Positions 13,001 through 25,600 of a DNA stretch of 64,000 bases are shown here, one piece after another. The stretch lies in contig CAJNOI010000073.1 in NCBI GenBank assembly GCA_905250115.1, forward strand, positions 51,211 through 115,210, given 5' to 3'. The notes under the pieces were generated by a model that ran no database searches, had not been told where the DNA came from, and worked only from the letters and a program-made list of their open reading frames with translations. Source of the stretch: Adineta steineri (Eukaryota; Rotifera; Eurotatoria; Adinetida; Adinetidae). Both the position numbers and the translations under genes were made by a program. The number at the start of each line of letters is the position of its first letter. The first letter of the stretch is position 1.

Positions 13001-16000
13001 TTTGTAACCATACAATTTACTTTTTACTAAAATGTCAAGCTGACCTGTATTATGTAGAAGAATATTTTAAAAAGAATCGGTATTTCATTTAAAATAGTGA
13101 TGCGATTATCGCAAATAGATAGATTTCATTTCAATCTAGTTTAAAGAATAAAAAGATTTGTTTAGATGAGAAGATGTTTGACAATCAATGAAAAAAAACA
13201 GAGGCTGTACAACTATAACGATAATTGATTTCTACATTGAAAACACTTTCACTTTCCATGGATGTCATTTATTCTACATTTTGGAAACCAAGAATTGAAA
13301 AGGAATATTTATGGTGACCAAAATGTTACTAACGTTTTTTCCAAGATAATATTCAAATGATTTGCTTTGTGTCTTAAATAATTGCCGAAGATGAAGTTCA
13401 TTCAGACACATTATGATTCGTATTTTTCACATAGATGTGTCACAGATGAACAACTAAATAAGCAGTTCGAAAAAAAACTAAAACTCGTTTTCTGTCATTG
13501 TTATTTTCTATCATCTTAAGAAGTTTTTGTTGAATTCTAATATCTTTTCATCTTCTTTCCAACAATTTATTTTGATCTGATAAAGAAATCATTTTGATAA
13601 ACTTCAAGTTAGTGAAATAATTCGAATTGTTCAATGATTATATTATTTGATAGAGTTCTTCGTTTTGTTGTACAAATCTTTTAATTTCTCTATTAAAAGC
13701 TTGTTTCCACGTGGAATGATCGATATTTTCATCGGAAGTCTATTAATATATGAGAAACTTGATTCTTCAGATCCACATAAGCACTGTTTTATCTTATATA
13801 GTAATCGTTTTCTCTTTCTGTCAATATTATGAACTCTTTCAGAAACTATTGATTAGGCATGCACCAATTTCAATTCCAACCAATTCCAATACCAGTTCTA
13901 GAATCGGAATTGGTTGGAATTGGTAGAATTGGGATTGGAGTTGGTTAGAATTGGTTGAAATTGATATAGAATTGACTCAAAATGTCTAGAAATCGTAGGA
14001 ATTTTGATATCATTCCCTGAAACTGATTGGAGCTAAGACTGAATTATTATGGATCACGTAAATTATTGGAAATGGATCTGATTCAGCCAGTGTTATGAAA
14101 CTTTTTCTATAATTGACTTGGAATAGACAGTAGTTTATAGTGATCCGTACTAATCTAGTCTTAGCCTCGATCAGTTTCAGTGAATGACATGAAATTTTCT
14201 ACGATTTCTAGACATTTTGAGTCAATTCTATGTCAATTTCAACCAATTCTAACCAATTCCAATTCCAACCAATTCTTGACCAATTCCGACCAATTCCAAT
14301 TCCAATTCCAGCCAATTCCAACCAAATCTAGAATTGGAACCGAATTGGAATTGGTGCATGCCTACTATTGATCAAACAGCTTCTCTTTCCTTTTGTCGCA
14401 TATATTGAGAATAGTCGCTTGTTCGAATTGATTTTATTGTATATTTCCTTGATCAGTGGCTGAATGATGCTTTTCTAATAATCAATAACGTTCAAAAAAA
14501 ATAAAAGCTTCTCTTTGTTTTTGTATAAACAATGCTAACTAAACGTTTCTGAACTTTTGTCATGTTGATTTTTACATACTGATTTCAGACTATAAAACGA
14601 TAGAATTTCTCGTAACCATGATATTCGCTCAATCTTTCACAGATCACATAGAATCGTTCAGCATTGTTATAGTTTGTAGAAATATGTATCTATAAGTTAA
14701 GTGAATTTGCTTTCTTCTTATTATTATTACTTAATGAGTTAGAAATACAACAATCACTAATGAAAAGCTGCTTTTCTCTGATCAAATCACTTTCTCAACG
14801 ATTGAGCATCTCACTTATCAAAACTTGTCATGTAGCAAAACATAGAAATCCGAAATGTACGTAATTCATCAATCTGATAAATGCGACACAGAATCATCCA
14901 TGCCAAATCTCTAGTGGCGAGCTTTAGAACAAGACTTCCTAACGAATGAAATCAGGATTTTAGTAACTGTTAAATATACAACTGATACAAAACAACCTTA
15001 TCCAATCATTTATTATCGCTCATTAAGATTTTTACACGGAAAAACGATTTTCACCACTATGAAAACGCACAAAGCGCTGTTTCTTCTGTCCGAAAGAGAA
15101 GAATCTAATGAGAGAAAACACCACTCTCTGCATTTCTCTCATCTTCATCTTTCTTATTTCACACAGACACTCAGACGACTCGACCTCTCCGACAATATGA
15201 TCGGAGAGAAAGGTGCACAAGCTCTTGCTGAAGCCTTAAAAAAGAANNNNNNNNNNGTAATCAAATCGGAGAGAAAGGTGCACAAGCTCTTGCTGAAGCC
15301 TTACAAAAGAACATAGTGAGAGAAAATACCACTCTATGCATTTCTCTCATCTTCATCTTTTTTATTTCATACAGACACTCACACAACTCAACCTCTCCAA
15401 CAATCAAATCGGAGATAAAGGTGCACAAGCTCTTGGTGAAGCCTTACAAAAGAACAAAGTGAGAGAAAACACCACTCTGTGCACTTCTCTCACCTTCATC
15501 TTTTTTATTTCATACAGACACTCACACAACTCTATCTCGAACACAGTGTAATCAGAGATAAAGGTGCACAAGCTCTTGGTGAGGCTTTACAAAACAACAC
15601 AGTGCGATAAAACACCACTCTCTGCACTTCTCTCATCTTTATCTTTCTTATTTCATAAAGACACTCAGAGGACTGCACCTCGAATCGAATCAAATCGGAA
15701 GTGAAGGTGCACAAGCTCTTGGTGAAGCCTTACAAAAGAACAATGTGAGAGAAAACACCACTCTCTGCACTTCTCTCATCTTCATCTTTCTTATTTCATA
15801 AAGACACTCACACAACTCTGCTTCGGCAACAATCAAATCGGAGATAAAGGTGCACAAGCTCTTAGTGAAGCCTTACAAAAGAACAAAGTGAGAGACAGCA
15901 ACACTCTCTACACTTCTCTCATCTTCATCTTTCTTATTTCATACAGACACTCACATATCTCAACCTCTCCAAGAATCAAATTGGAGATGAAAGTGGACAA

Positions 16001-16194
16001 GCTCTTAGTGAAGCCTTGAAAAAGAACAAAGTGAGAGAAAACACCACTCTCTGTACTTTTCTCATCTTCATCTGTCTTATTTCATACAGACACTCAAAAA
16101 CCTCTACCTCTACGACAATCCAATCGGAGACAAATGGAAACAATATCTACAAAAAATTGCGGAGAAAAATACATGGTTGAACATATGTTTATGA
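10045..16194 (+). CDS. ADP-ribosyltransferase fused to a leucine-rich-repeat domain
   Basis: Exon 1 (10045-10777) encodes a mono-ADP-ribosyltransferase domain of the arginine-specific R-S-E class: R123 in LWRGV, the Ser-rich strand SCSSS at 146-150, and the E-x-E loop E186-D-E188 before VILP. All three catalytic elements are present. A GTGAGT donor leads to exon 2 (11545-11714), which joins in phase and ends STVDFRSKNL...YYLLRNNT, the first LRR. A phase-0 intron of 3.45 kb then leads to LRR exons of 84 bases each (15167 to gap, gap to 15315, 15375-15458, 15518-15601, 15661-15744, 15804-15887, 15947-16030) and a terminal exon 16090-16194 with TGA. The NNT|TLRRLDL join is typical of RNase-inhibitor-like LRRs. 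AATAAA follows at 16242. No signal peptide, so probably intracellular; target and ligand unknown. The long intron means two genes cannot be excluded. If exon 1 is not spliced, the frame stops at 10806. Confidence 0.75.
11715..15166 (+). other. Large intron of the ART-LRR gene
   Basis: Starts GTGAGT and ends TTTCACACAG. No convincing coding exon was found inside. It carries the 511-bp foldback element at 13854-14364; the rest is featureless AT-rich DNA. Its size is far above the roughly 60-base introns around it, so undetected exons or a separate gene start are possible. Confidence 0.5.
13854..14364. mobile_element. hAT-like miniature foldback transposon, 511 bp
   Basis: The termini are inverted repeats: TAGGCATGCACCAATT on the left and AATTGGTGCATGCCTA on the right. 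It is flanked by a perfect 8-base duplication, CTATTGAT, at 13846-13853 and 14365-14372. The 8-base target duplication and TAGG-type ends are typical of non-autonomous hAT elements. The interior is a long imperfect palindrome with runs of CAATTCCAA-type sequence on both sides and a pair of longer arms around TTTCTAGACATTTTGAGTCA. It has no coding capacity. Confidence 0.85.
15167..16194 (+). repeat. Tandem LRR exon-intron array, 143-bp unit
   Basis: Each unit is an 84-base exon (28 codons, one LRR) followed by a 59-base intron, and whole units recur head to tail. The introns are nearly identical from unit to unit (GTGAGAGAAAACACCACTCT ... TTATTTCATACAG), so the duplications look recent. Within the exons, the back half GAQAL(G/S)EAL(Q/K)KN is almost constant. 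The front half varies: LRRLDLSDN, LTQLNLSNN, LTQLYLEHS, LRGLHLESN, LTQLCFGNN, LTYLNLSKN. Confidence 0.85.
15247..15256. other. Assembly gap (10 N) inside the LRR array
   Basis: Ten Ns interrupt one LRR exon just after ALKKN; the sequence resumes in the middle of another LRR exon. The true number of repeat units is unknown because near-identical units are easily collapsed by an assembler. Confidence 0.95.
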
Positions 16195-16984
16195 GAAAGA
16201 CTTCAATAGAATGGAGCAAATGTGATTGTGTTTTGTTTTGAAATAAAGCGTATATATTGAAGAAACCTATTAATATTTAAAATAGTTCATATTGAGGACG
16301 TCGGTGTGAACAACTACCATAATCCAGATTTAATTCCTGCTACGGAGATCAACAGATGGCTGGATGTGGTGGGTGTGATTTTTGTATTATATTTATAGAA
16401 ATACCACCATTATAGCTGCGACCTCATTCAAGGGTTAAATCGTCAGGTAGTTTTTTGACTTCTGCATAAGATTTCACAAAGGAATTTAGAAAGAATGAAA
16501 ATCTTGAGAATGAGCATGGATCAGGGCGATGGTGACGTTAACACTCACATCCACATCCTCAAGATGGTTTTGAATTATAGGTAATATGAAAACTAATATA
16601 TGAAACATTTTTGTTGATATTGTATATCTTACCTATGTGCTTTAATAGTAGACATTCTAGCGTTGACACATGATTCACAGTATGCTTTTGACTAATCACT
16701 TTTATAGAGTTTATTAAAATAAAGAATGCTTTTTTAAATAGAAAAGAAACTACGATTGAAAATTGTTGCATTAAATTAAATCAGGTGAATTATGAAATAA
16801 ACGTTGCATGTTAAGATATCAGAAAAATATAATTATGACAGTCAATCATTATTGTCTGTAAGTTATTATTTAGGCAAAAATCCACCATCTATAAAAAATA
16901 AAATAAAAACACTCAGAATTATATCTCATCAGAACATTTTGTTCATTTGAAAATGAATTACTTCTATGATTTAGATGAAATTTG
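16195..16984. other. Intergenic, holds one hairpin
   Basis: 3' flank of the ART-LRR gene (AATAAA at 16242), a GGATGTGGTGGGTGTGAT half-site near 16362, and a telomere-like hairpin at 16502-16564. No gene seen. Confidence 0.5.
16502..16564. repeat. Telomere-like hairpin with CTTGAG...CTCAAG ends
   Basis: Left end ATCTTGAGAATGAGCATGGA, right end CACATCCACATCCTCAAGAT. The ends are inverted and the element is about 63 bases long. This copy shows well that the family terminates in TTGAG/CTCAA. Confidence 0.55.
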
Positions 16985-17970
16985 TTTACATTACCAGTAG
17001 GTAAACTAACACCATTAATCGTCTCAGATTTAGTTAAGAGTAAGAAGATAATTGGCTCAAGAATATCTTCTACTTATATAGAAATGAGTAGAAGATTCAT
17101 GAAAATACAATTTCAATGTTTCTTAACCAGCAAATTTATTTAATGAAATCTTTGATAACATTTCAGCAGCTTTCTTTTGATTAGACCAACCTATACTCAT
17201 AGAAAATGATTATTTAGTAAAAAAAGTTAAATATTAACCGATACGATCCATATCTGTTACAAAAAACGTTTATGTAACAAATAAAAGTAGTGAAAAATGC
17301 ACTATTGACTCGAATCTAAAACAAAGAAACTAGTCGTAGTTAAATACATATGAGAGAGATTCTTACTTGATGAAGACCTAATTCACTTGCTATTAAACGT
17401 GTTAAACTATCAACTGCTGCTGCTGCTTGACTTGAGATATTAACAATCAAACTTAGCATTTTGCATTCGATTAAATCACGTGTTATTTCCTGCCAAAATC
17501 CTTATTCTTATGTACATTGGTTAGATGATTTTAATTGCAAAAACATCAGCTCCTATATAATAAATTGAAAATGAAGATAACTGAGTAACACATATAATGA
17601 ATTTGGCATTGATATAAAAGAACAATGTAAATATTTTATATTCGACTGAATTCTTTTATATATGCATCAAAATCATTGAGACTAACTTCTAAAAATGAAT
17701 GAAGAATAGTAACAACAGTATTATCAACTAATAATTGAACTGAAAGATGTAGCCTGACAGCTTCTTTAGCTGCTTTCCAATCACATAAATCAATACATAC
17801 GGCGATGACTCTATTGTTTTATTTAAAATACACTATGTATAAACATATAATTTCAATAGAATAAATTAAAATTTCGGTATTTTACTTGTGCAATAACCTT
17901 CGCTCCAAGTTCAGTCAGTTTTAAAGCTAATGATTCACCTAGATCTAAACAATCTTCTTCTTACGATATG
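16985..17970 (-). pseudogene. Decayed L-xylulose/dicarbonyl reductase-like SDR gene
   Basis: Minus-strand fragments in the order of a DCXR-type short-chain dehydrogenase: LGESLALKLTELGAKVIAQ (about 17890-17960), VCIDLCDWKAAKEAV...VQLLVDNTVVTILHSFLEV (17640-17820), ITRDLI...LIVNISSQAAAAVDSLTRLIASELGLHQ (17365-17492), IRVNSA (about 17300), GWSNQKKAAEMLSKISLNKFAG followed by a stop (17128-17204), and IIFLLLTKSETINGVSLPTGN (16990-17056). Intron-like spacers lie between them, so it is not a processed copy. The segment that should carry the catalytic Y-x-x-x-K is deleted between ISSQAAAA and VDSLTR. The NNAG motif has become VDNT, one donor site is lost, and a stop precedes the last block. The family match is from memory of DCXR. 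A possible N-terminal remnant lies near 18240. Confidence 0.75.
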
Positions 17971-19693
17971 AGAAAGTATTTTATTTTGTAAATTGTTTTC
18001 AGTCATCTAAAAAACTACCAAAGGGGAAAAAAAGAATTGCTCTGGTTTGTATCAAAAATAATTGTAGAAAACTAATTTTCATGAAGAAAGGTAAACCTAA
18101 AAAACGAATATTGGTATGAAAACTATTGACTATAATTGAATTATGAAGTGGAACTTCGACTCGTTCAGAAATCTAAACGATATAAAACATACATTAGTGA
18201 ATATTTTATAGAAGATATAAATTTACGTTCCACCACCAATGAAACCTTCGAATACAACTAATCTAAAAACAAATCATATACTTGGTATATGTGCCGTGCG
18301 ACAAACACGAGTAAAAATAGATCCAAACTAATAAACTAAGATAATATAGACGTACATAATAAAGAAACAATATGTAAACTAAAAAGTATTCGACTTGAAT
18401 AATAGGTGAAATCGATAGACGATGAATTCGAAAGAGAGATACAGATGGCCGTGAAGCAAAAACATGCAATTGATAGATTACAGAATACCTAAAAATAAAG
18501 AATTTATATTAAACAAATTCATATTTTTGTAAGAATTAATGTATCTATATAATCTATAATAAAAATCTCGATAGTTTGTATTGATGGATTTTGGATATTT
18601 TTATTTTCACTATTAATGTAAGTAAGAAATGGCTAAAGCCTTCTATAAAATGATATGAGATTGACTAAAACGCATTCTAGCCATTTGATCCGATTGACAT
18701 TTCATTTAAGAAGTTTTATCAGCCTAAAGATATGATCATAATTTTATTGTACTCAAACATGCTAATGCATTCGATATATTAAAATAATTTTCTCTTCTGC
18801 ACATTATCCTCAAAAATTTTCTTCTTTCCTTTATTCTATTAAATGTTTATTCAGAAAACAGTAACCAGCAGACCATACTAAACAAATATACCGTTCGAAT
18901 TCACCGTAAAAAATATCTATAATTGCAGAATCTTTACTCGATTTAGATATGCTTCCTAAATAACTAAATCAAAAATAATATTTAAAAAAACAGTGGATAA
19001 TTCAAGGTCAAATAAAATGAGAAATAATATATAGAAATAATGTATTTGATCAGAATATACTTTGTTATAAAATTTGCAAATCAATCGTGTTTACGAAAGA
19101 TAAAAACACGCCCAATTAATATAAATATACATGTGCGTATAATTTCTTTTTTGTACATCGACTATGAGCAGAATAATGAGTAAAAAATTTATCTGTTCTC
19201 TACTAGTGAGACTGTTTAATCGTCCAATGATCAAGCAATAAATAAAACAAAAACAAAGTATATTATATACATACGCATGTAATACACTTACTTTATATAA
19301 CGTACTATTCGAAGATTTAGTAATCGAAATCATAATAAATACAATTGATCGATTATATGTATCCGAGGTCAGTAAGTAAAGTCTCATCGATTTGTATGTT
19401 TATTTCTTTTTTTGCCTATTAATTTTTATTTAATTTACCAGCGAACATATTTAGATGTTCACCTTTTGATAATGAGTAGACGTCGGTAAGCTATAAAAAA
19501 GACTCACTCCTCGGATATCGATATTTCAAGAATGTTGTCGTTATAACTTTTACTTTGATAGTTCATTATTCAAATTTTACTGTAACATATTTTATTTGAT
19601 CGAATCATATAGCATTTACTCAAATAAAAATAAAAGTTCATGAAGTATTTATCAATTTTAGATAAACGAAACTCTATCGAAATAATATAAATA
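17971..19693. other. Intergenic between the SDR pseudogene and VPS13
   Basis: Mostly featureless. A TATAAAA-like string (CTATAAAAAAG) sits near 19490, about 200 bases before the VPS13 start codon, and could be part of its promoter; this is only a sequence resemblance. Confidence 0.35.
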
Positions 19694-22600
19694 ATGGTAT
19701 TTAAACATTTAGCTGTTCATTTACTTGATAAATATCTTGGAGATTATATAGAAAATTTTGATTCAAAAAGTCTAAAAGTTGGTTTATGGCATGGTAATTA
19801 AATATCTCATCGTAATTTCTTAATTATCTATTTTTATTTTAGGTAATCTTACTATCGAAAATGCTTATGTAAAACAAAATGCATTGGTAAATATAAATAA
19901 TTCTTTTTTTCAACTATCAAATATAGAAATTTTAGGATGATTTAAATATTCCTGTCGAAATCATAACTGGTTTTATTGGTATATTTTTTGTTTAAATTAT
20001 TTCATTTATCTTAAATATATATTTAGAAAAATTAACAATTCATATTCCATGGAAACATTTCTATACACATCCAACAAAAATTTCAATTCATGGATTTTAT
20101 TTACTTTTAAAAACAAGAACTGGTTTGAATTATTATTTTTTATTTGTTCTCATAAAATCATATTTTGTTCTATTAGAAATAGTTTATAATTCTCAAAAAT
20201 ATGAAGAACAAGAATATCGTTCGAAAATGAAACGAGTAGAAAAAGTCGAAAAATTTCATCGTAAACGAGAAGAATACAGTAAGTATTTTATATTTTTTTG
20301 TCAAATAAATTTCGATTTATTTAAGTATATTTCGGAAAAAATCCCAAACGTAAAGATAAATTTTTTCAACGTTTAAAATTTCATATTCTTCGTAATCTTG
20401 AAATCACAATTGAAAATGTACATATTCAATATCAAGATAAATATACGCGACCTTTTCATCCATTTACATTCAATCTCACATTCAATTATATTAAACTTAC
20501 TGTAAGAAATCATAATTTTTTTATTTAAAATTTAAGTTTGTCGTTAGGCAACAAATGCTGAACGAGAAGATTCAAAAATACTTTTCAAAGTAAAGTATTC
20601 TTTAAATTAACGAGGAAATATATATTTACAATTTAATATAGCTCGGTGAAATTAATAATTTATCGATTTATTGGAGTGCCAATATTGAACCCTATGATAA
20701 TTTATCCAAAGAAGATGTTATTGTATGTTTTATAAAGTTATTCTTTTTTTTTCTATCGGAAGATTTATTTAGAAAAAATTTAAGTTACAAATAAATGAGC
20801 ACCTCAAAACAAATATTGCACAACAAAATTTCAGTAATTTGATTATTTCATATAATGTATTGCTTTTCGGTCTTTTGTTAAAGTTCTTCGACCATTGAAT
20901 GCAACCGCTAAATTCGAAATAGCGAAAAAACCTCAAAAACAAGATTTTCAACGACCGATTTTACAAGCGAAAATTCTTTTTCAAGAAATTAATTTAAATA
21001 TGAATCCGGATCAAGTTAACCTTACTTAATAAATTCTTTTTTTCGAATTTTAATTCGTATTATTCTTTTAGTATGCAGATATTCTTGCATTTCTTGAGTT
21101 TTATCAATATTATACTACAAGAGCGAAATATGTTAAATATTACGCACTTAAAAATGCTCTTCAAGCGGAAAAACCAAGTATCCGACGGTAATTAAATTTT
21201 TTGAATAAAGATGATTTATGAATTGTTTTATTTTAGATGGAAATTTGCTTATAATGTAATTCTGAATGAACAAATTCGACCGAGACTTGCTTCGTATCAA
21301 TGGAAAAATATTAAATTATATTTAGATCGATCAAAACAATATTATTTGTTTTATTATCAACAAATAACTGCACGTCTTACTAAAGATGAAAAGCAACGTA
21401 TGGAAGTATGATATAATAATCATTAGTTATTTCGTATTGATTTTCTCATTTGAAATTTTAGGAATTAGAAAAAAAAATCAATACATTTAATTTAATTTAT
21501 GTTCGTCGAGTAGCTCAAATTATGGTAAAAAATATTTTCTCTTTTTTTTCTTTAGTAATAGTTTATTTAGGCTAAAAAACGAAAACCAAATACAAAGGAA
21601 CTATCTTCCGGAGAGAAACTATCTAATTGGTGGAAACAACATCATGCCAATGATGATGATGATCCAGGTATAGTTTTTATCACACATATTAGGATTAAAA
21701 TCATTTATTCTAGAATTACAATCTGATAATATCTTGTCAAACGAAGAAAGACAAGAACTTTATGAAGCTATCGGTTATGAAGATGAACAGAAAGTATTAT
21801 TGTATCCATCAGAGGTATTTATATTAAACTTATTCTTACCGATTAAACACGTACACCTTGTAAAAATTGAATGAGACATGATTGGCCAGAAAGAGAAAGT
21901 TCTAGTATCGCGATTAAAGACTGTATAGACTCCAATCAGTGGCGGATTTAGGGGAGGGGGCGGTCGCTCCTCCCTTCAGGATTTTGTTTTTGATTTTTTA
22001 CAGTAAAAATAGGTTCACACTACTTCGATTGGGCTCAAAAAATGGTTTTTAGCCGAAATCGCCCGCTCTTCCTACTCAAGTATCGCCTCTCCCTTCCAAA
22101 ATCCTAGATCCGCCACTGACTTCAATGAAGTCTGAAAAACTCAGAGTTAGTCGAATTAATAGAGGTAGTTTAGTGTGATGAATCAGTAAAGTTACCATCC
22201 AATGATTTCGGATTAGGATACGGAAGTTCTAAAAAAAATGGAACCGAAAACCGAATCGAACCGAAACCGCTCTTTTGTCATTTTTACGGACCGGTTCCGG
22301 GTAATATTTGGAACCGCCGTAATCTATTTCGGATGCATGTCAATGAAGACAAGAAATCTTACCGATATATCACAATGTACTTCTTAATTTTAGTATATTG
22401 ATATTGATATTTCAGTTGGCTTCAATACAATCAAAGCCAATGTTTGGGCAAATAATAATGAAAATGATATACAGTAATTATGAATTTATTTTAGTAATTA
22501 TTTTTTATCGTATTGTAATTAGAGCTAAATCAATCGCTTGTGCAACAATATCAAATACTGATTTTATCTATACACATCGTCCTGCTAAAGATGATTTTTC

Positions 22601-25600
22601 GTAAGTAAAATCTTATTTGAATTCTTATTTGAGTTTGTTTTTTTTGAATAGATTTCAACTTGATATTGATTCATTAGAAATGTATGGAAATCAATCGGAA
22701 TTAAATCGTGAAGGTATTATTAATTTAAATCAACCTGTTCTTATTCAATCGCATAATAAATCACAAAATAATAAAGAAAAATTGTTACATATTCAGTTTG
22801 AAACACATCCACTCAATCAAACATGTGATTATCGTATCATAGGTCGTTTACAATCTTTTGATATCGTATATCATGCAGTAATTTACTTTTTAATCATTAT
22901 TATGAATATATTCTAATCTATTATTTAGGTAACAATTAAAAATCTTTTTGAAATATTTATTCCTGATAAAAATCATCATTTAGAACAGTTAGAAAATAAT
23001 TATTTTTTTCTATTTATTTATTTATAATTTATAGAACAAAAGAAGTTGCTTATTCATTATATACAGATATAAAAAATGATACGCAATTTTTATTAAATGA
23101 AAATGTTAAAAAAATGAAAGATTTAGATATTAGTATTGATTGTCAATCAGTATTTATTATATTACCTGAACATGATGATTTAGCGAAGTAAATTGATATT
23201 AAATATGAATTATTTAACTATTTTTGATTTTAGTCCTTCGCCATCAATTTGTTTAGATTTAGGTCATTTAACATTTAAAGGTGGAAAGAAAAATATTCCT
23301 CATCAAAAAGAAATACTTCCTAATACTGAAGTAAAAAAAAATCTACATGTTTTTTTTTCAATAAGATTTTATTTATTTAGAATAATCAAGATATTGTCGA
23401 ATCATCTTCTATTCCAATAAAACTAAAACTTGAGAATACGAGATTAGTCTATTGCAAGAAAGGTAAAATAAATTTAAACAAATTCAATTCTAATAATTAA
23501 TGTTTTGATTTAGATCAAGATTGGAAAATTATTCTTAATGAAAATGATGCATCATCTTATATTATTAAGCCAATAACAATTACTCTAGATATAAACAAAT
23601 CAACGTGTATGGATGATTTCAATATACCAATGTAAATTATTTCTTATTTTTCATTATTAGAGCTAAGTTTGAAATGATCTACATGTACCAGATTTCTTCC
23701 ATAAGATTATAGTCTTTCATCTGTAAGCCATAGTAGAGAGGGGCGCGATTTTGGCTAAAAACTATTTTTTGAGTTCAATCGAAGTAGTGTGAACCTATTT
23801 TTTCGTTTATTTTTGCTGTAAAAAATCAAAAAATATATCTGTAGGGAGGGCGTCCACCCCCCACCCCCCCTTAAATCCGCCACTGAGTAAAAGTTGCTGT
23901 AATTCGAAGATTTTTTTGATAATAGACTATAACTGAAGATCATACGATATGTACTCAAAGAGAAAAAAATAATCTATATTTACTTTTCTTTTCGTTGTAC
24001 TAAAATATTATCTTGAAATCAATCTAACACTATCTAATAAAAATTACAAATTTCGACTTCTTCGAGAATAAGTGAAAATTAGAGAGCTCATTTTCTTTTG
24101 AGTTCTATCTATAGACAAAATATATGCAGTTAAATTTTCCTCTAGTGCATCATAATAAAAGAAATTGAGTCTTGTCTGATATTCAGATATACACCCTCAA
24201 CTTGAGAACTATTTGCGTAAAGTTTCGAACTATTATTTTTTGTTTAGTTGGAAAGTCGATGGTGACATTACAAAACTTGAATCGCAATTATCTGATAAAC
24301 GTATATTCGAAATTGTAAATGTTGTTCGATCAATGCCACTTCCTCAAATAAAATCAAATGATGAAGCTAATATTGCAGTGAGTTGTATTATTTCTAGTCA
24401 AACGAAATTCTTATATTATTTTTAATAGAAATTAAATACAAAAGATGGAAAACGTCAAAGTGTAAAGAAAATCGATGAAACAATCGAAAAAATGACATCT
24501 TCGAAAATAGCTAAAACTGAACATCAAACTCAATCAGATCAAATTCAATCTCACCAACAAATAACACAAATTCAAGCTAGTTTCAAAATTCCAGCTGTAA
24601 GTTAAAGATTTATTAGAATTTTGTGATAAATGTATATATTCATAGATAACCATATCTGTGGAACAATGCCCCATGGATTTATCGGATTCCAATGAACCAT
24701 TTATTGAATTATCATTTGTCTCAATAGTTATTGAAGCTAAAATGAAAACATATGATATTGAATTTAATTTTTCTCTTGAAGATTTTTACCTAATTCATCA
24801 ACAATTTGAAACAAAAGATAATAAAAAACTTTATTTAATTGGTAATCAACATAATGATAATACGAAATTATTAACTATCAATGGTTTATTAACATCTATT
24901 GAAAATCCATTATTTTCCTCATCACCTTATAATTCAATTGAAAATAAAATTCACATAAATTTTTCACAATCAAATTTAAATATTCAATTAGAAGCATTGA
25001 CATCAATACTTATATTTAAAAATAATATTCTTAAGCAATTTTCTCAAAAACAAATCAAATCAGATGCTACTAAGACGAAAAAGCCGAAGAAAAAATCGAA
25101 AAAATCTTCATTTGAAATTGAATTTAATCTAAATGAATTTCATATTCTTATTGGAAATCAATATACACAATTATTATATATTAAATTACAAGGTGTACGA
25201 AGTAATTTCTCTCGATCAAGTGTGAAAAATTCAATTAATTTGATTATTAAAGATTTTAATGTTATTGATCCTTCACATGATGGTCGATTTAAATCAATTA
25301 TTTCAAAAGAAAATCAAGAAAATGATTTAGTATCAATTAATTTATCATTATTGAAATATTCAAAAAAATTTCTTAATCAAATCGATTCACATATCGATGG
25401 ACAAGTTGAAAAAGTCAATGTTTTTCTTCTTTATAAACATATTGAACTTATTCAAACTATTCTTAATGCATTTCAAGGAAAAAAATCAAAAAATAAAGAA
25501 AAAACTCCGTCTAATGAACCTTCATTTTTACAAAAACAAACATCTAAACTTCATTTTGAAGTTAATATCAACGGACCAAGAATATTTATTCCAAAACATT

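Noticed and set aside
15167-16194. Plain satellite or minisatellite DNA
   Set aside because: Each 143-bp unit contains an 84-base open exon with LRR sequence bounded by conserved splice sites and a proper terminal exon.
16985-17970. Functional SDR gene in minus strand
   Set aside because: Catalytic YxxxK segment deleted, NNAG altered, donor lost and a stop in frame; called a pseudogene instead.
19091-19387. 98-codon minus-strand open frame
   Set aside because: No family resemblance; the hydrophobic stretch reflects T-rich DNA upstream of VPS13.
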